Assembly: GCA_032622095.1 (NCBI GenBank)
Contig: CP136066.1
Span: forward strand, 42,357,835 to 42,421,834
Direction: 5' to 3'
Origin: Siphonodentalium dalli
Taxonomy: Eukaryota; Mollusca; Scaphopoda; Gadilida; Siphonodentaliidae
Length of the DNA: 64,000 bases
Translations under genes and position numbers: made by a program
Shown: in pieces, positions 1-10,733 of the stretch
How positions within the stretch are numbered: position 1 is the stretch's first letter
Layout of the letters: each line of letters opens with the position of its first letter
The notes under the pieces: model-generated
Databases searched by the model: none
What the model was told of the DNA's origin: nothing
The model's input: the letters and a program-made list of their open reading frames with translations, nothing else

Positions 1-206
1 GTCGCCTCGCATATATAAGAGAATGCATTGGCCTAACAATTTTTTATAATTTTTTTTAAATAAATGTTTCTTACAATTTTTGGGACATAAAAAATAAAAA
101 ACATCCATTACCCTGCAGGGAGCCCCACACATATATAGAAGCATATAGAATAGTGTTGTCTGCTCATGTTTGTCTGGGGCTCTGTATGGGTGAAATTATA
201 AAATTG
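1..206. mobile_element. Family D fragment abutting a CFAP61 splice acceptor
   Basis: Matches the inner part of family D: second arm of a hairpin, GGCCTAACAATTTTTT, then CATTACCCTGCAGGGAG, CCCCACACATATATAG and TCTGGGGCTCTGTATGGG. Similarity ends about 10 bp before the acceptor AG at 215-216, so most of the sequence upstream of this exon is transposon-derived. Confidence 0.8.
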
Positions 207-216
207 TATGTTTCAG

Positions 217-332
217 GAAAGGTGATTGTGTATGGTGATACTCTGGATGCATTCTGCTGTGTACAGACTCTGCTCTCTATGGGAGTTCCTGGTAACCAGA
301 TATACTTTGTGAAGCCTCCTGTTAAATATACC
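217..332 (+). CDS. CFAP61: CFAP61 exon (Rossmann-like segment)
   Basis: Internal exon of the cilia- and flagella-associated protein CFAP61, a subunit of the calmodulin- and spoke-associated complex at the base of axonemal radial spokes. It reads GKVIVYGDTLDAFCC followed by VQTLLSMGVPGNQIYFVKPP, the conserved segment of CFAP61 that resembles an NAD/FAD-binding Rossmann strand-loop-helix. The acceptor is TATGTTTCAG ending at 216 and the donor is GTAAGT at 333. The exon starts with two bases of a split codon and ends on a complete codon, which fits the phase of the next exon at 4483. Upstream exons are outside the window. Identification is from remembered family sequence, not from a search. Confidence 0.85.
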
Positions 333-731
333 GTAAGTCTTTTAGAGATTAACTCTAGTGCTGGGTGGTATTTTGGAATACCGATTTTAATCGGTTTAGA
401 ATTTCAATACCGTCCCCGTCAATTTAATTTTTAATCAGTACAGTCATGGCACAGTGAATATTTTGAAGGTAGAAACCCTGTATTACTGCTCAACAATGAT
501 TGTAGTCATGACTAATTTGATTGTTTTGTTATGTTTACTATTTATCGATCTCGTTGCAACAGTGTGCCACAACAAATTCGTGCAATATCTTTCACATTTC
601 AGGCCTTAAAACCCATCCATTTTTGCGATAATCAAAGCTGATTCACAAGTTTGAGGGTACGAATCAACTTCAAATCCTGATTATGCCCCAAGTTGGTTGG
701 AAGGGGGTATTGGTGTATCACTCATTCCATG

Positions 732-945
732 TTAACCCTTTGAGTTCCAGGTCGATTTTTGTATCAACCCATATACCCTGTGCCAATGCATTCTCTTATA
801 TATGCGAGTCGCCCATAGGTCGCCTCGCATATATAAGAGAATGCATTGGCCTAACAATTTTAATAATTTATTCTTATATTCTTTAACAGACGTATTTTGT
901 AGGTTTAGGGCCGATGATATCGGCCCCTGGCACTCAAAGGGTTAA
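732..945. mobile_element. Family B MITE
   Basis: TTAA-CCCTTTGAG...CTCAAAGGG-TTAA, 214 bp, with one copy of the long hairpin cassette (about 782-850) and a small GGGCCGATGATATCGGCCC palindrome near the right end. It is inserted in another repeat that also occurs at 34780-34985 (inverse orientation). Confidence 0.88.
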
Positions 946-1091
946 CAGCAATACCCACCATGAAGGCCATCCATATCTTAAGTTGTATCTGTATTATAAT
1001 AAAAAGAATGTTTGAGGCCATCCCCTGGGAAAGTTTTGAAAATTCAATGCCCTGAGTTAATTTCTCAACAATAATATCTTACTGTACTTTC

Positions 1092-1440
1092 AAATCTTAA
1101 AAAAGTTTACCCCTCTCCCTGTATCTTATAAAAGTTTACCCCTCTCTCTGTATCTTATAAAAGTTTACCCCTCTCCCTGTATCTTATAAAAGTTTACCCC
1201 TCTCTCTGTATCTTATAAAAGTTTACCCCTCTCCCTGTATCTTATAAAAGTTTACCCCTCTCCCTGTATCTTATAAAAGTTTACCCCTCTCCCTGTATCT
1301 TATAAAAGTTTACCCCTCTCCCTGTATCTTATAAAAGTTTACCCCTCTCCCTGTATCTTATAAAAGTTTACCCCTCTCCCTGTATCTTATAAAAGTTTAC
1401 CCCTCTCCCTGTATCTTAGTTTACCCCTCTCCCTGTATCT
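1092..1440. repeat. 29-bp pyrimidine-rich minisatellite
   Basis: About 12 tandem units of TATAAAAGTTTACCCCTCTC plus CCTGTATCT, nearly identical, the last ones shortened. It lies in CFAP61 intron 1. There are no unique spacers, so it is not a CRISPR-type array. Confidence 0.95.
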
Positions 1441-2032
1441 TCAGTGAAATGAGTTGATGTGAATGTGACAGGAATGCAGAATTGCAATGTGTATTGTACA
1501 TTTATAGCTTTCAATTTTGAGAGATTTAATGTTGGCCAATTGAAAAAAAAAACCTTGGCCCAATAGCTATGATATGATGTCTTTATATAACAAAGCAGAG
1601 ATACATGTATGTAAGTGAGAATGAAACTTTATTCTTATATGTTTCACTTTGCGAGAATCATTTACGAGATTCTCATATGAATGTTAAGCCCTGATATTTA
1701 CACGATGTGCAGTTCTGTCTAGGTATTACTTGTAGGTACATAAACATTTTGTACAACATCAATTTGTCAGTCACATTCAGATTATGAGTGACTACAATTG
1801 TCGATTCGTGTACTAACTGCTTTCTGCATGCGTAATAAATCCCAGATTATCACGACCGTATACATGCACGAAAGATAATTCCCAAACATCGTGGTAAATT
1901 CTGTCGGGACTATGACATGGCGAATGACAGACATTGGCTAAGCGATTTAAATAAAATTAATTTCCTAATTACAATTAGGCCAATCTTGTGAGTGTGAAAT
2001 TTGATTGTACAGCTGCATGTAGTTACTGAATA
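1441..2032. other. Intron sequence, nothing recognised
   Basis: No ORF, splice-consistent exon or known repeat seen, apart from a short inverted pair around TTTGCGAGAATC and GAGATTCTCA (about 1650-1675). Confidence 0.6.
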
Positions 2033-2633
2033 TAGAGTAATGCCCTAAATAATCGACTCCTTAACCCTTTACCCAACAAACCGGCCAAAACCGGCCAAAG
2101 TAAGCTTCAACAGCCTAAAATATCTTCGGTCTGTCTCAATAGAACCATACAAATATGGATATCATTGGAACCGGCTCCTTGACCACATTGTGATAGTTAC
2201 AGTTATGCCCTGTGCCAATGCATTCTCTTATATATGCGAGTCGACCATAGGTCGCCTCGCATATATAAGAGAATGCATTGGCCTAAAAAAAATCTTTTTT
2301 TACCATTTTTTCTTACATTCTTTAACAATTTTATAATATTTAATGTGTTAAGCCAATGCATTCTCTTATATATGCGAGGCGACCTATGGTCGACTCGCAT
2401 ATATAAGAGAATGCATTGGCACAGGGTCGTTCTGTTGGGTAAAGGGTTAACCACAGCAGAATTATGGGTAACTTTTCAGGATTTAGTCGGAAATATGGCT
2501 TGTTGCCATTCATTGAAAAGCTCTCACTGAGAGCTTTCCGATGAATGGTAGCAAGCCATATTTCCGACTAAATCATGAAAAGTTACCCATTATTCTGCTG
2601 TGGTTAAGGAGTCGATTATTTAGGGCATTATTG
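2033..2633. mobile_element. Family E palindromic MITE split by family A
   Basis: Left arm starts GAGTAATGCCCTAAATAATC and right arm ends AGGGCATTATTG, so the ends are diverged. The family A element at 2061-2450 interrupts it exactly at TTAA in CTCC-TTAA-CCACAGC. Confidence 0.85.
2061..2450 (+). mobile_element. Family A MITE nested in family E
   Basis: TTAA-CCCTTTACCCAACA...TGTTGGGTAAAGGG-TTAA. It has a long subterminal arm with CCGGCCAAAACCGGCC on the left and two oppositely oriented hairpin cassettes (about 2215-2283 and 2355-2421). The uninterrupted family E consensus supplies the empty site, confirming a TTAA target. Confidence 0.93.
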
Positions 2634-2806
2634 AACATGTGGAAATAATCGTTAATAAGATACACTGTGGTGTGAATAGAATTACTGCTGTATTTCATTA
2701 CACAAACACCGCCCAGCACTAATTAACTTCAAAATTGATTATCCCATTCTAAAATCTAATGTATACATTGGAGTTGTCATAATAAAGCTTCAAGATTTTC
2801 TCTATT

Positions 2807-3246
2807 TGTGACCCGCCATATCAAATCCAGTCGTAAGTCGGGATTTTTTTACCCTGTGCCAATGCATTCTCTTATATATGCGAGTCGACCATAGGTCGCC
2901 TCGCATATATAAGAGAATGCATTGGCCTAACAATTTTTTTAAATAAATGTTTCTTACAATTTTTAGGACATAAAATAAAAAAACATCCATTACCCTGCAG
3001 GGAGCCCCACACATATATAGAAGCATATAGAAGAGTGTTGTCTGCTCATGTTTGTCTGGGGCTCTGTATGGGTGAAACTATAAAATTGTTAAAGAATACC
3101 AAAAAAAATTATTAAAATTGTAACAAATTGTTAGGCTAATGCATTCTCTTATATATGCGAAGCGACCTATGGTCGACTCGCATATATAAGAGAATGCATT
3201 GGCACAGGGTAAAAAAATCCCGACTTACGACTGGATTTGATATGAC
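2807..3246. mobile_element. Family D MITE
   Basis: Starts GTGACCCGCCATATC and carries two hairpin cassettes flanking a central GGGAGCCCCACACAT...TGTCTGGGGCTC inverted pair. The right end is diverged (GATATGACATGTAAG instead of GATATGGCGGGTCAC). Confidence 0.88.
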
Positions 3247-3286
3247 ATGTAAGATGATGAATTTGATGATTATTTTCACCTGTTGA

Positions 3287-4480
3287 CTAAAGCATTCCAT
3301 GATTGTCATTTGTAAGCTGAATCATAGATTCTAATTTGTAAATCATAATCACCGATACGTTGATGAGTATTTTCATTACAATTTGTAGGTTGAAGTATTC
3401 CATGATTACCATTTGTAGCTTGATACATTTTACAATTATAATTCCATGGTTACCATTCGTAGGTTGAAGTATTCCAAGGTTACCATTTGTAGGTTGAAGT
3501 ATTTCATGGTTACCATTTGTCGCTTGATACATTTTACGATTATAATTCCATGGTTACCATTCATAGGTTGAAGTATTCCAAGGTTACCATTTGTAGGTTG
3601 AAGTATTTCATGGTTACCATTTGTCGCTTGATACATTTTACGATTATAGTTCATGGGTACCATTCATAGGTTGAAGTATTCCAAGGTTACCATTTGTAGG
3701 TTGAAGTATTTCATGGTTACCATTTGTCGCTTGATACATTTTACGATTATAATTCCATGGTTACCATTCATAGGTTGAAGTATTCCAAGGTTACCATTTG
3801 TAGCATTTTACGATTATAATTCCATGGTTACCATTCATAGGTTGAAGTATTCCATGGTTACCATTTGTAGCTTGATGCATTTTATTATTAGAATTCCATG
3901 GTTACCTTTCATAGCTTCTTGCATTCTTGACTTTCAAATTTAGGTTGATATATTCCATCATTACCATTTGTAGGTTGATGTATTCCATGGTTACCATTTG
4001 TAGGTTGACGTATTCCATGGTTACCATTTGTAGGTTGGTGTACTCCATGGTTACCATTTGTAGTTTGGTGTACTCCATGGTTACCATTTGTAGGTTGGTG
4101 TACTCCATGGTTACCATTTGTAGGTTGATGTATTCCATGCTTACCATTTGTAGGTTGATGTATTCCATGGTTACCATTTGTAGGTTGGTGTACTCCATGG
4201 TTACCATTTGTAGGTTGGTGTACTCCATGGTTACCATTTGTAGGTTGATGTATTCCAGTTACCATTTGTAGATTGATGTATTCCATGGTTGCCATTTGTA
4301 GATTGATGTATTCCATGGTTACCATTCATAGATTGATGTATTCCATGGTTACCATTTGTAGATTGATGTATTCCATGGTTACCATTCATAGATTGATGTA
4401 TTCCATGGTTACCATCTGTAGATTGATATATTCCACATGGTTACCATTTGTTGGTTGTTACATTCTTGACTCTCACTTGT
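3287..4480. repeat. Minisatellite derived from the CFAP61 3' splice site
   Basis: About forty degenerate ~30-bp units, consensus TTACCATTTGTAG then GTTGATGTATTCCATGG. The 3420-3860 part is organised as ~104-bp higher-order units that include CTTGATACATTTTACGATTA. The unit matches the real acceptor and exon start at 4477-4501 (CTTGTAG, GTTGATGCATTCCATG). Long ORFs on both strands here are by-products of the 30-bp period. Confidence 0.93.
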
Positions 4481-4482
4481 AG

Positions 4483-4665
4483 GTTGATGCATTCCATGAT
4501 TATGCTGTAGTCTCAGCAGCTGTTGATGCAGCATTGAAGGAGGCTGGTGTTGATTTGTATTGTGGATATGAGCTTGTTGACTGGAATGATGGAGGCGATG
4601 TTTCAGAACTCTACTCAGCAACATTCACATATAATAAGAAAAAAGAACAGAAACTTGATTGTGAC
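4483..4665 (+). CDS. CFAP61: CFAP61 exon
   Basis: 183-bp, 61-codon exon, phase 0 at both ends. It begins VDAFHDYAVVSAAVDAALKE and continues through AGVDLYCGYELVDWNDGG to a lysine-rich end before donor GTAAGT at 4666. I chose acceptor CTCACTTGTAG (ending 4482) because it keeps phase with the exon ending at 332; the later AGs at 4510 and 4516 would break the frame unless a further exon is missing. The acceptor and the first ~20 exon bases match the unit of the minisatellite immediately upstream (3287-4480), so the annotated start matters: many decoy acceptors precede it. Confidence 0.82.
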
Positions 4666-5335
4666 GTAAGTTTATCGCTTAGCAGTGCAGTGATTTGGTT
4701 CAAGCATTAAATAGTATCTTGTTGTCTTCAAATAGTGGATCGTCGTCTGGCAATTCAATATTTTCATCCATACTGGACAGATTTACTTAGAAATTAGCTC
4801 CTCCAAAATTATGCTGATCGCGCTCAATTTTCATACATGCATGTTATTAAGAAAATTTGTCTATAAAGGCATAATAAAGTGGTTTATTTCGATTGTAAAT
4901 GGCGGTAAATATTTTATCTGATCTGTGATTTTTCTTGAATGAGGGTGCTAACAAGATAGAGTTCTCCTTCTCGGTGTGGTTTGTTATACTCCGAACATTT
5001 TCACATAGATTTTTCTTCTAAAAATACCCCTTAAATCTGTCCCACGGATGTGATAAGAAATTCTAAATTAAATTTATATTAATTGAGAGAAACTTTTCTA
5101 GACAGGTGTCCTTGATTCATATCTATTATTTTATACACAGGAATCTATGTAAAACATTCTGGGAAGAGATAGATCATCTTTAAGAATATTTTTGCAGATA
5201 TATATATTTTGATATGGGACCAGAGAACAAATAGCATATAATCTTCTGCCGTTCTTGATTATTTCATGCCCAGCCCTTGTTTTGTTTTCCTCAAAAAGAA
5301 TACTATATATACTAATAACCTCTTATCGATTTCAG
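4666..5335 (+). other. CFAP61 intron 2, no repeat family recognised
   Basis: 670-bp intron between phase-0 exons, AT-rich, bounded by GTAAGT and TTTCAG. No internal ORF or known element seen. Confidence 0.7.
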
Positions 5336-5384
5336 GTTTTCTTCGCATTCTGTAAGACAGGAACTGACACAAATGCATTCCGGG
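5336..5384 (+). CDS. CFAP61: CFAP61 small exon
   Basis: 49-bp exon reading VFFAFCKTGTDTNAFR plus one base of a split codon. Acceptor is CGATTTCAG ending at 5335; donor is GTAAGC at 5385. It starts in phase 0, as required by the exon ending at 4665. It leaves one base, completed by the two-base start of the exon at 29773. The peptide continues the conserved CFAP61 C-terminal half. Too short to call alone; phase, splice sites and family sequence together support it. Confidence 0.78.
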
Positions 5385-5422
5385 GTAAGCTTATTGTGCT
5401 CTATTTATATTGTATATTTATT

Positions 5423-5661
5423 TTAACCCTTTGAGTGCCAGGGGCCGATTTAATCGGCCCTAAACCTACAAAATAAGTCTGTTAAAGAATATAAGAATAA
5501 ATTATTAAAATTGTAAAAAATTGTAAAAAAAAAATTGTTAGGCCAATGCATTCTCTTATATATGCGAGGCGACCTATGGTCGACTCGCATATATAAGAGA
5601 ATGCATTGGCACAGGGTATATGGGTTGATACACAAATCGGACCTGGCACTCAAAGGGTTAA
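5423..5661. mobile_element. Family B MITE
   Basis: TTAA-CCCTTTGAGTGCCAGG...CCTGGCACTCAAAGGG-TTAA with one hairpin cassette (about 5542-5609), inserted just after the 5336-5384 exon. Confidence 0.9.
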
Positions 5662-6203
5662 CCCCCTCCCCGCTATCAAAGATATTTGGGAAGTTGTCTC
5701 TTTTCTGTTTTCTACAAATATACCCCCTCCCTCACCCGATGATTTGGGAGTATACTGGATTACATGCATCCATCGAGACTCAATTCGAGACTCATGTTAT
5801 TTCTCTAATATATAAAACAAAATGTCATTAAAACATTCCCGGTCTCTGCATTAGTTCTTGAAAATATTTTCCTCTATAGTCAGCTATAGTATTATTAAAA
5901 GTACCTCCATCTGGTTCCGATTTCATTTATCAATTCAATTTTCCAGTATAATCAGCCAAAATATTACAGTGTACATGTGTCCATTATGAAGTGATAGATT
6001 ACTCGTCATCAGCACTATAATCACTGGCGACAAAGTCACTGAACTTATTTATTACGGTGATGTGGAATCTTGGCCCGATTCGTTTCCAGATTTAATTTTA
6101 AAAAAAATCAGATTTGCAAGAGCTTAATGCGTGTGTCCATCAAAGTAGGGCTGCACGGTAATGAAAAAAAATGTATCGAATACATTATATTTTAAGATAT
6201 CGC
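5662..6203. other. Intron sequence before the hAT element
   Basis: No gene recognised. TAGGGCTGCACGG at about 6146 resembles the end of another hAT-type repeat that served as target for the 6212-12587 insertion. Confidence 0.5.
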
Positions 6204-6990
6204 GGTATGACCAGGGGCGCCGGAAGCACTCGAGGGCAGGGGGGCAGACCTCCAAAAAAAGGGCATTATATTTTTCAGACCACTAAAAAGGGCATTATAT
6301 TTTTTTCTTCATAAATATACATTGTTAAATACATACTTCGAATTATGTTTATTCGTCAGATAATGCTCAACATAAAGTGTTCAGAACGGTAAATCACAGT
6401 ATTTTCCAAAATTATTGACCAATCATATTCCGTTCTCACTAAAGGATACACGTTACAACTTATGCGTTATATAGCGTGTAACGGGATGTCGACTTCCTGA
6501 AATATTATTTTCGCGATTTTAGACAATATATATAACTTTTTTGCGTTAAGTTAATAGAAAATTATATATTATTAACTGTACCTATATATATATATTTCAT
6601 CATCGAACACATTGCTTAATTTAGTGTAATTGCCAAAATATGGTACAACTAACGATCACTCTAAATCAATATTGATGAATTAATACTGTGATTTACCGTT
6701 GTGCCATTTAACAGCAGGGAGGCTGGCCTAGCCAAAATCTAATGCAACCCCTTTGAAGCCTGTTGCATAATTAACGACCGAAATGTAGGGAATTAAAGCG
6801 ATAACCATCTCTTTGTACTATATAGTAATGAGATTATGTTGTTTAACCAATGACAACACTGATATGTACACTTCCAGTGTGTGGATAGTAAAGTCTACTG
6901 TCTAACATTGACAGTGTTATAGCTGCAGCAAACCAAAAATGAACATTTATATATGTGATATATCAATAAGTATGCTACTCACAGTTTAAT

Positions 6991-7470
6991 TTAATATTCC
7001 CCAAAATAGTTGCGCCTCCGTTCGTTGGCGCATGCGAAATCATTAGCTACTGAAAACACTGATAATTTATCAGCATAGTTTTTGTGAATGTGTCCAAACA
7101 ACTTATTGTTCAGGGTATTCGAAGACATCGTGGATCGTGTCCAACACTTCACTCGCCGCATGGCACTGAAAGTTCTTTCGGCGTTGCTGAACTCATCGGA
7201 ATAGTCAAGTTCCGGCAAGCACTGCTTCGAGTCTGGGTTTTCTTTGAATATCTGGCATATGGTTCTACTTTGGTGAATTTGATAATTGGTGTTTTTGATT
7301 TCAAATTGTATATTTTGACATGCTCCGTTAATCCAAAGAGATCCTTTTGCAGTGTCTTCTTATTGAATAGGGGCGTACTAGTAAGACAAGCTATATTTGC
7401 CATTGAACTTTGTTTAAATGTTCCGTTGGCTGATTCCAAAAGAATGGCTTGTATGTCACTAATTATACCC
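6991..7470 (-). pseudogene. hAT transposase C-terminal dimerisation domain
   Basis: Reading on the minus strand from about 7352: GSLWINGACQNIQFEIKNTN, then IFKENPDSKQCLPELDYSDE, FSNAERTFSAMRRVKCW, TRSTMSSNTLNNKLFGHIH and a stop at 6991. The NAERTFSAMRR...STM..NTLNN pattern is the hAT family dimerisation domain. It is separated from the core by the tandem-core insertion 7470-8985. A stop upstream of GSLW suggests a frame slip near 7360. Confidence 0.8.
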
Positions 7471-8985
7471 CCTTTAAAAAAAAAAAGGGGGGTATACTGT
7501 TTTGCACCTGTCCGTCCATGCGTCCGTCCGTGAGTCTGTGCGTGCGTGAGTCCGTGTTTACTAATGACTACTTATGTGGCTAAGATTGTGTAAAATGGAT
7601 ATTTATGTGCATAACTTCCGTTGCGTGGCTAGCCACGTAACAGCTTTCAGATGGACGTTCTAAAATGATCTATTTGGCCTAATCAGCTTATTTAATTTTG
7701 TAGTCACTCAAAATTTGGAAGAAAAAAAGTCCATCGATTTAGACATCCATGACCCGTCAATAGGAGATGTCGGACACTGACAAGACATTTATGTGGCTAG
7801 CCACCCAATCACAGACCTGTCAGTTTCTCCTATTCCACTGTCCCAGTTGCTGTGAGCAAGTTTTTGAGTTTTAATCAGCTTCTTCTGCTATAATTCCAAC
7901 ATGTTATGAATCCATAATCTGGAGTTTTATCACTATCTACTACTTGATAGCCACTTAAAATTTTATGGCTACTTGAGAAGCCACATAAAAACTAAAGCCA
8001 CATTACCATTTCTAGCCACATAGGTCGAAGCCACATATCTACCCATTTGTTGGTACGTCCGTACGTTCGTCCGATGTCTGTTCGTGTCATAACTTGAACA
8101 GTAGTGCTCGGATCTCAATGAAATTAGGTATGGATGTTCACTATTATGAGGACATTAAATAGAGGGTTCCATCGTTTTGTTTGGATTTTCCATTCTAGAG
8201 TTATTCATCTTTGTTTATCTGGAAATAGTGGCTTTTTGGTCCGTCTGGTGTCTGTTCATGTCGTAACTTCAACAGTTGTGCTGGGATCTCAACCAAATTT
8301 GGTGTGGATGTTCACAACTATGAGGACATTCAATAGAGGGTTCCATCGTTTTGTTCGGATTTTCCATTCTAGAGTTATACATCTTTGTTCATCTGGAAAT
8401 GTTGGCTTTTTGGTTCGTCTGGTGTCTGTTCATGTCGTAACTTCGACAGTTGTACTGGGATCTCAATGGGATTTGGTATGGATGTTCACTACTATGAGGA
8501 CATTAAAAAGAGGGTTCCATCGTTTTGTTCCGCTTTTCCATTCTAGAGTTATTCATCTTTGTTCATCTGGAAATGCTGGCTTTTTGTTCGTCTGGTGTCT
8601 GTTCATGTCGTAACTTCAACAGTTGTGCTGGGATCTCAATGGAATTTGGTATAGATGTTCACTGCTCTGAGGACATTCAATAGGGGGTTCCATTGTTCTG
8701 TTCTGCTTTTCCATTCTAGAGTAATTTATCTTTTGTTTATCTGGAAATGTTGGCTGTTTGATCCATCCGATGTCTGTTCAGCTCATAACTTGAACAGTAA
8801 TGCTCGGATCTCAATGAAATTTTGTATGGATGTTCACCACTATGAGGACATTTAATGGCACATTCAAATGTTTGTTTTGGTTTTTTGTTCTATAGTTATT
8901 CATCTTTGTTTATATGAAAATGCTGATTTCTGGGTCCATATGTCTGAGTATAGCCATCATAAGTTATAGATGTGCCCACACTAGG
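7470..8985. mobile_element. Family G tandem-core repeat inside the hAT element
   Basis: Opens with TACCCCCTTT, an A-run and GGGGGGTATAC, then GTCCGTCC-rich sequence. Five degenerate ~175-bp units follow at about 8085-8930, each with TAACTTGAACAGT, GGATCTCAATGAAATT, GGATGTTCACTACTATGAGG and GTTCCATCGTTTTG. It splits the hAT coding region. Confidence 0.8.
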
Positions 8986-10333
8986 CGGTATGCCACGAGG
9001 GGGTATGCACCGGACGACAGTCCATCTTTTGTTAGTTTCAGGTCGGCACCGAATCTATCCTGCAGCGATGTTATAACGGCATCACACGCCTCTGTGTACC
9101 TGCGCGAAAGTTCATCCTTTTCATTCAATGGTGTATTGTCTACTTCCACCTGTGGCGCATCAACAATTAGATAATCCATCATCCGCTTTGGTAAAGCTCG
9201 TCTCCTTTTAGTCCTTTTAGCAGGGGCGCCCGAAGCACTCGAGGGCAGGCTTTTAGTCGGATTTTCTGTCGTGTCTGCCTGTATCGGAAAACTGACATAT
9301 GTGGTGGTTTTCCTGAAGTGACGTTCAAATTACTCATTCGAACGTAGAATTTGGAATCTACTTTTAATTCGATACACTGTCGAATAGGCCTCGTCGCCAG
9401 TAAGTGTTGCACTCTGCAGCTGTTTGGAATTGTCCTCCAGGATTGAGGCGAATTCATTTAAAACAATGAGTGAAAACACGGAATTAAATGAGTGTAGTTT
9501 CTCCAACAATCCCGTTGCTTTACATCGGCATTCGAGAGTAACTGTTTTGTCAACAGAGAGTTCTTCTAATGTCTTCTCCAATGCTGTGTACTTCCGCAAA
9601 ATAACATCCGAAGCAGCACCCCGCGTCGTCCACCTTGTGCATGACAGATTGGCAAGCCTGAGAATTTTCATGTTATCGCCACTGTGACTCTCATTATTTT
9701 CCAATTCTTTCTGGATATTTTCGAAGAGCAGCACTCGTTTTGGACTGACACCAGCTAACGCATATAACTGTTCACATAGGTCCTGAGCCTCCGATATCAT
9801 AGGACTCAATTTAGTGGAATCCTTAAATACTAACTCGTTAGTGTGTGCAAAACAATGAACGTACGTAGCACAGCTGTTCAGGCGTTCCTTGATTAATTCC
9901 GCAAGTTTTTTCATAGCCGAAGCTCCATCGAAACACATTCCTATCAACTTTCCTTTAAGCAGATTGCTTCGGATTAGGATGTCCTGTACGTACGTGTATA
10001 ACGCTTCGGCTGTTAGTCCCGCGTCACAAGGCATCACGCCCAAAAAATCCTCCAAAATCACATACGAGTCATCACAATATCTTACAGAGAAAGACATTTG
10101 TTCAGTTTTTGAAATGTCAGATGATTCGTCACATATTATTCCAAAGAAAGGACAGGCGTACACTTTCGTAAGCATGATATGCCTTGCGGCCATTATCAGT
10201 TCCTGCTCTTGCTCGGAAATTATTTGGTGTGAAAAGAACTGATCCTCTTGCATCATCAGGGCCAGGCCTCCATTTTCGGTCGATTTATCCTTGTTGAACT
10301 GCATAATATTCAATTCCTCGTCTGTGTGCCCCC
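8964..10333 (-). pseudogene. hAT transposase catalytic core (DUF4371-like)
   Basis: Starts GHTDEELNIMQF directly after the MITE at 10334. It contains the RNase-H-fold landmarks of hAT/ZMYM1 transposases: PFFGIICDESSDISK with the first catalytic Asp, GMCFDGASAM with the second, CATYVHCFAHTNEL, and CTRWTTRGAASD. One in-frame TAA at 9330-9332 follows FQILRSNE. The same frame then continues through KRTKRRRALPKR and YTEACDAVITSLQDRFG to a stop at 8964, so the element carries a single nonsense change in this part. A 36-bp in-frame insertion at 9221-9256 includes a piece of the element's own end. Confidence 0.85.
9213..9256. repeat. Solo hAT end fragment between CTTTTAG repeats
   Basis: Bases 9221-9249 repeat the left end of the surrounding hAT element (CAGGGGCGCC then GAAGCACTCGAGGGCAGG). 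They are bracketed by CCTTTTAG (9213-9220) and CTTTTAG (9250-9256). The net 36-bp gain is a multiple of three and keeps the transposase frame open. It looks like an aborted or one-ended insertion, or a repair product. Confidence 0.7.
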
Positions 10334-10733
10334 TTAACCCTTTACCCAACAAACCGGCCAAAACCGGCCAAATAAAGCTTCAACAGCCTAAAATATCTTC
10401 GGTCTGTCTCAATAGAACCATACAAATATGGGTATCATTGGAACCGGCTCATTGACCACATTGTGATGGTTACAGTTATACCCTGTGCCAATGCATTCTC
10501 TTATATATGCGAGTCGACCATAGGTCGCCTCGCATATATAAGAGAATGCATTGGCCTAAAAAAAATCTTTTTTTAACACTTTTTACCATTTTTTCTTACA
10601 TTCTTTAACAATTTTATAATTTGTAATGTGTTAAGCCAATGCATTCTCTTATATATGCGAGGCGACCTATGGTCGACTCGCATATATAAGAGAATGCATT
10701 GGCACAGGGTCGTTCTGTTGGGTAAAGGGTTAA
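10334..10733 (+). mobile_element. Family A MITE in hAT ORF (second)
   Basis: Full element with both hairpin cassettes and TTAA at each end, inserted in the Pro-Leu-Arg codons of the transposase frame. Confidence 0.93.

Noticed and set aside
1092-1440. CRISPR-like regular repeats
   Set aside because: Units are directly adjacent with no spacers; a eukaryotic minisatellite.
2203-2530. Recurrent small ORFs with MHSLIYARRPMVDSHI or YICESTIGRLAYIRECIGL, seen at many places
   Set aside because: They are translations of the hairpin cassette in its different frames and exist only because it is copied; no coding signal.
3902-4325. Long ORFs with MVTMEYINLQ or NGNHGVHQPT repeats
   Set aside because: By-product of the 30-bp minisatellite period, open in several frames on both strands.
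9330-9332. End of the hAT protein
   Set aside because: The TAA is a nonsense change, because the same frame continues with hAT-like sequence to 8964.
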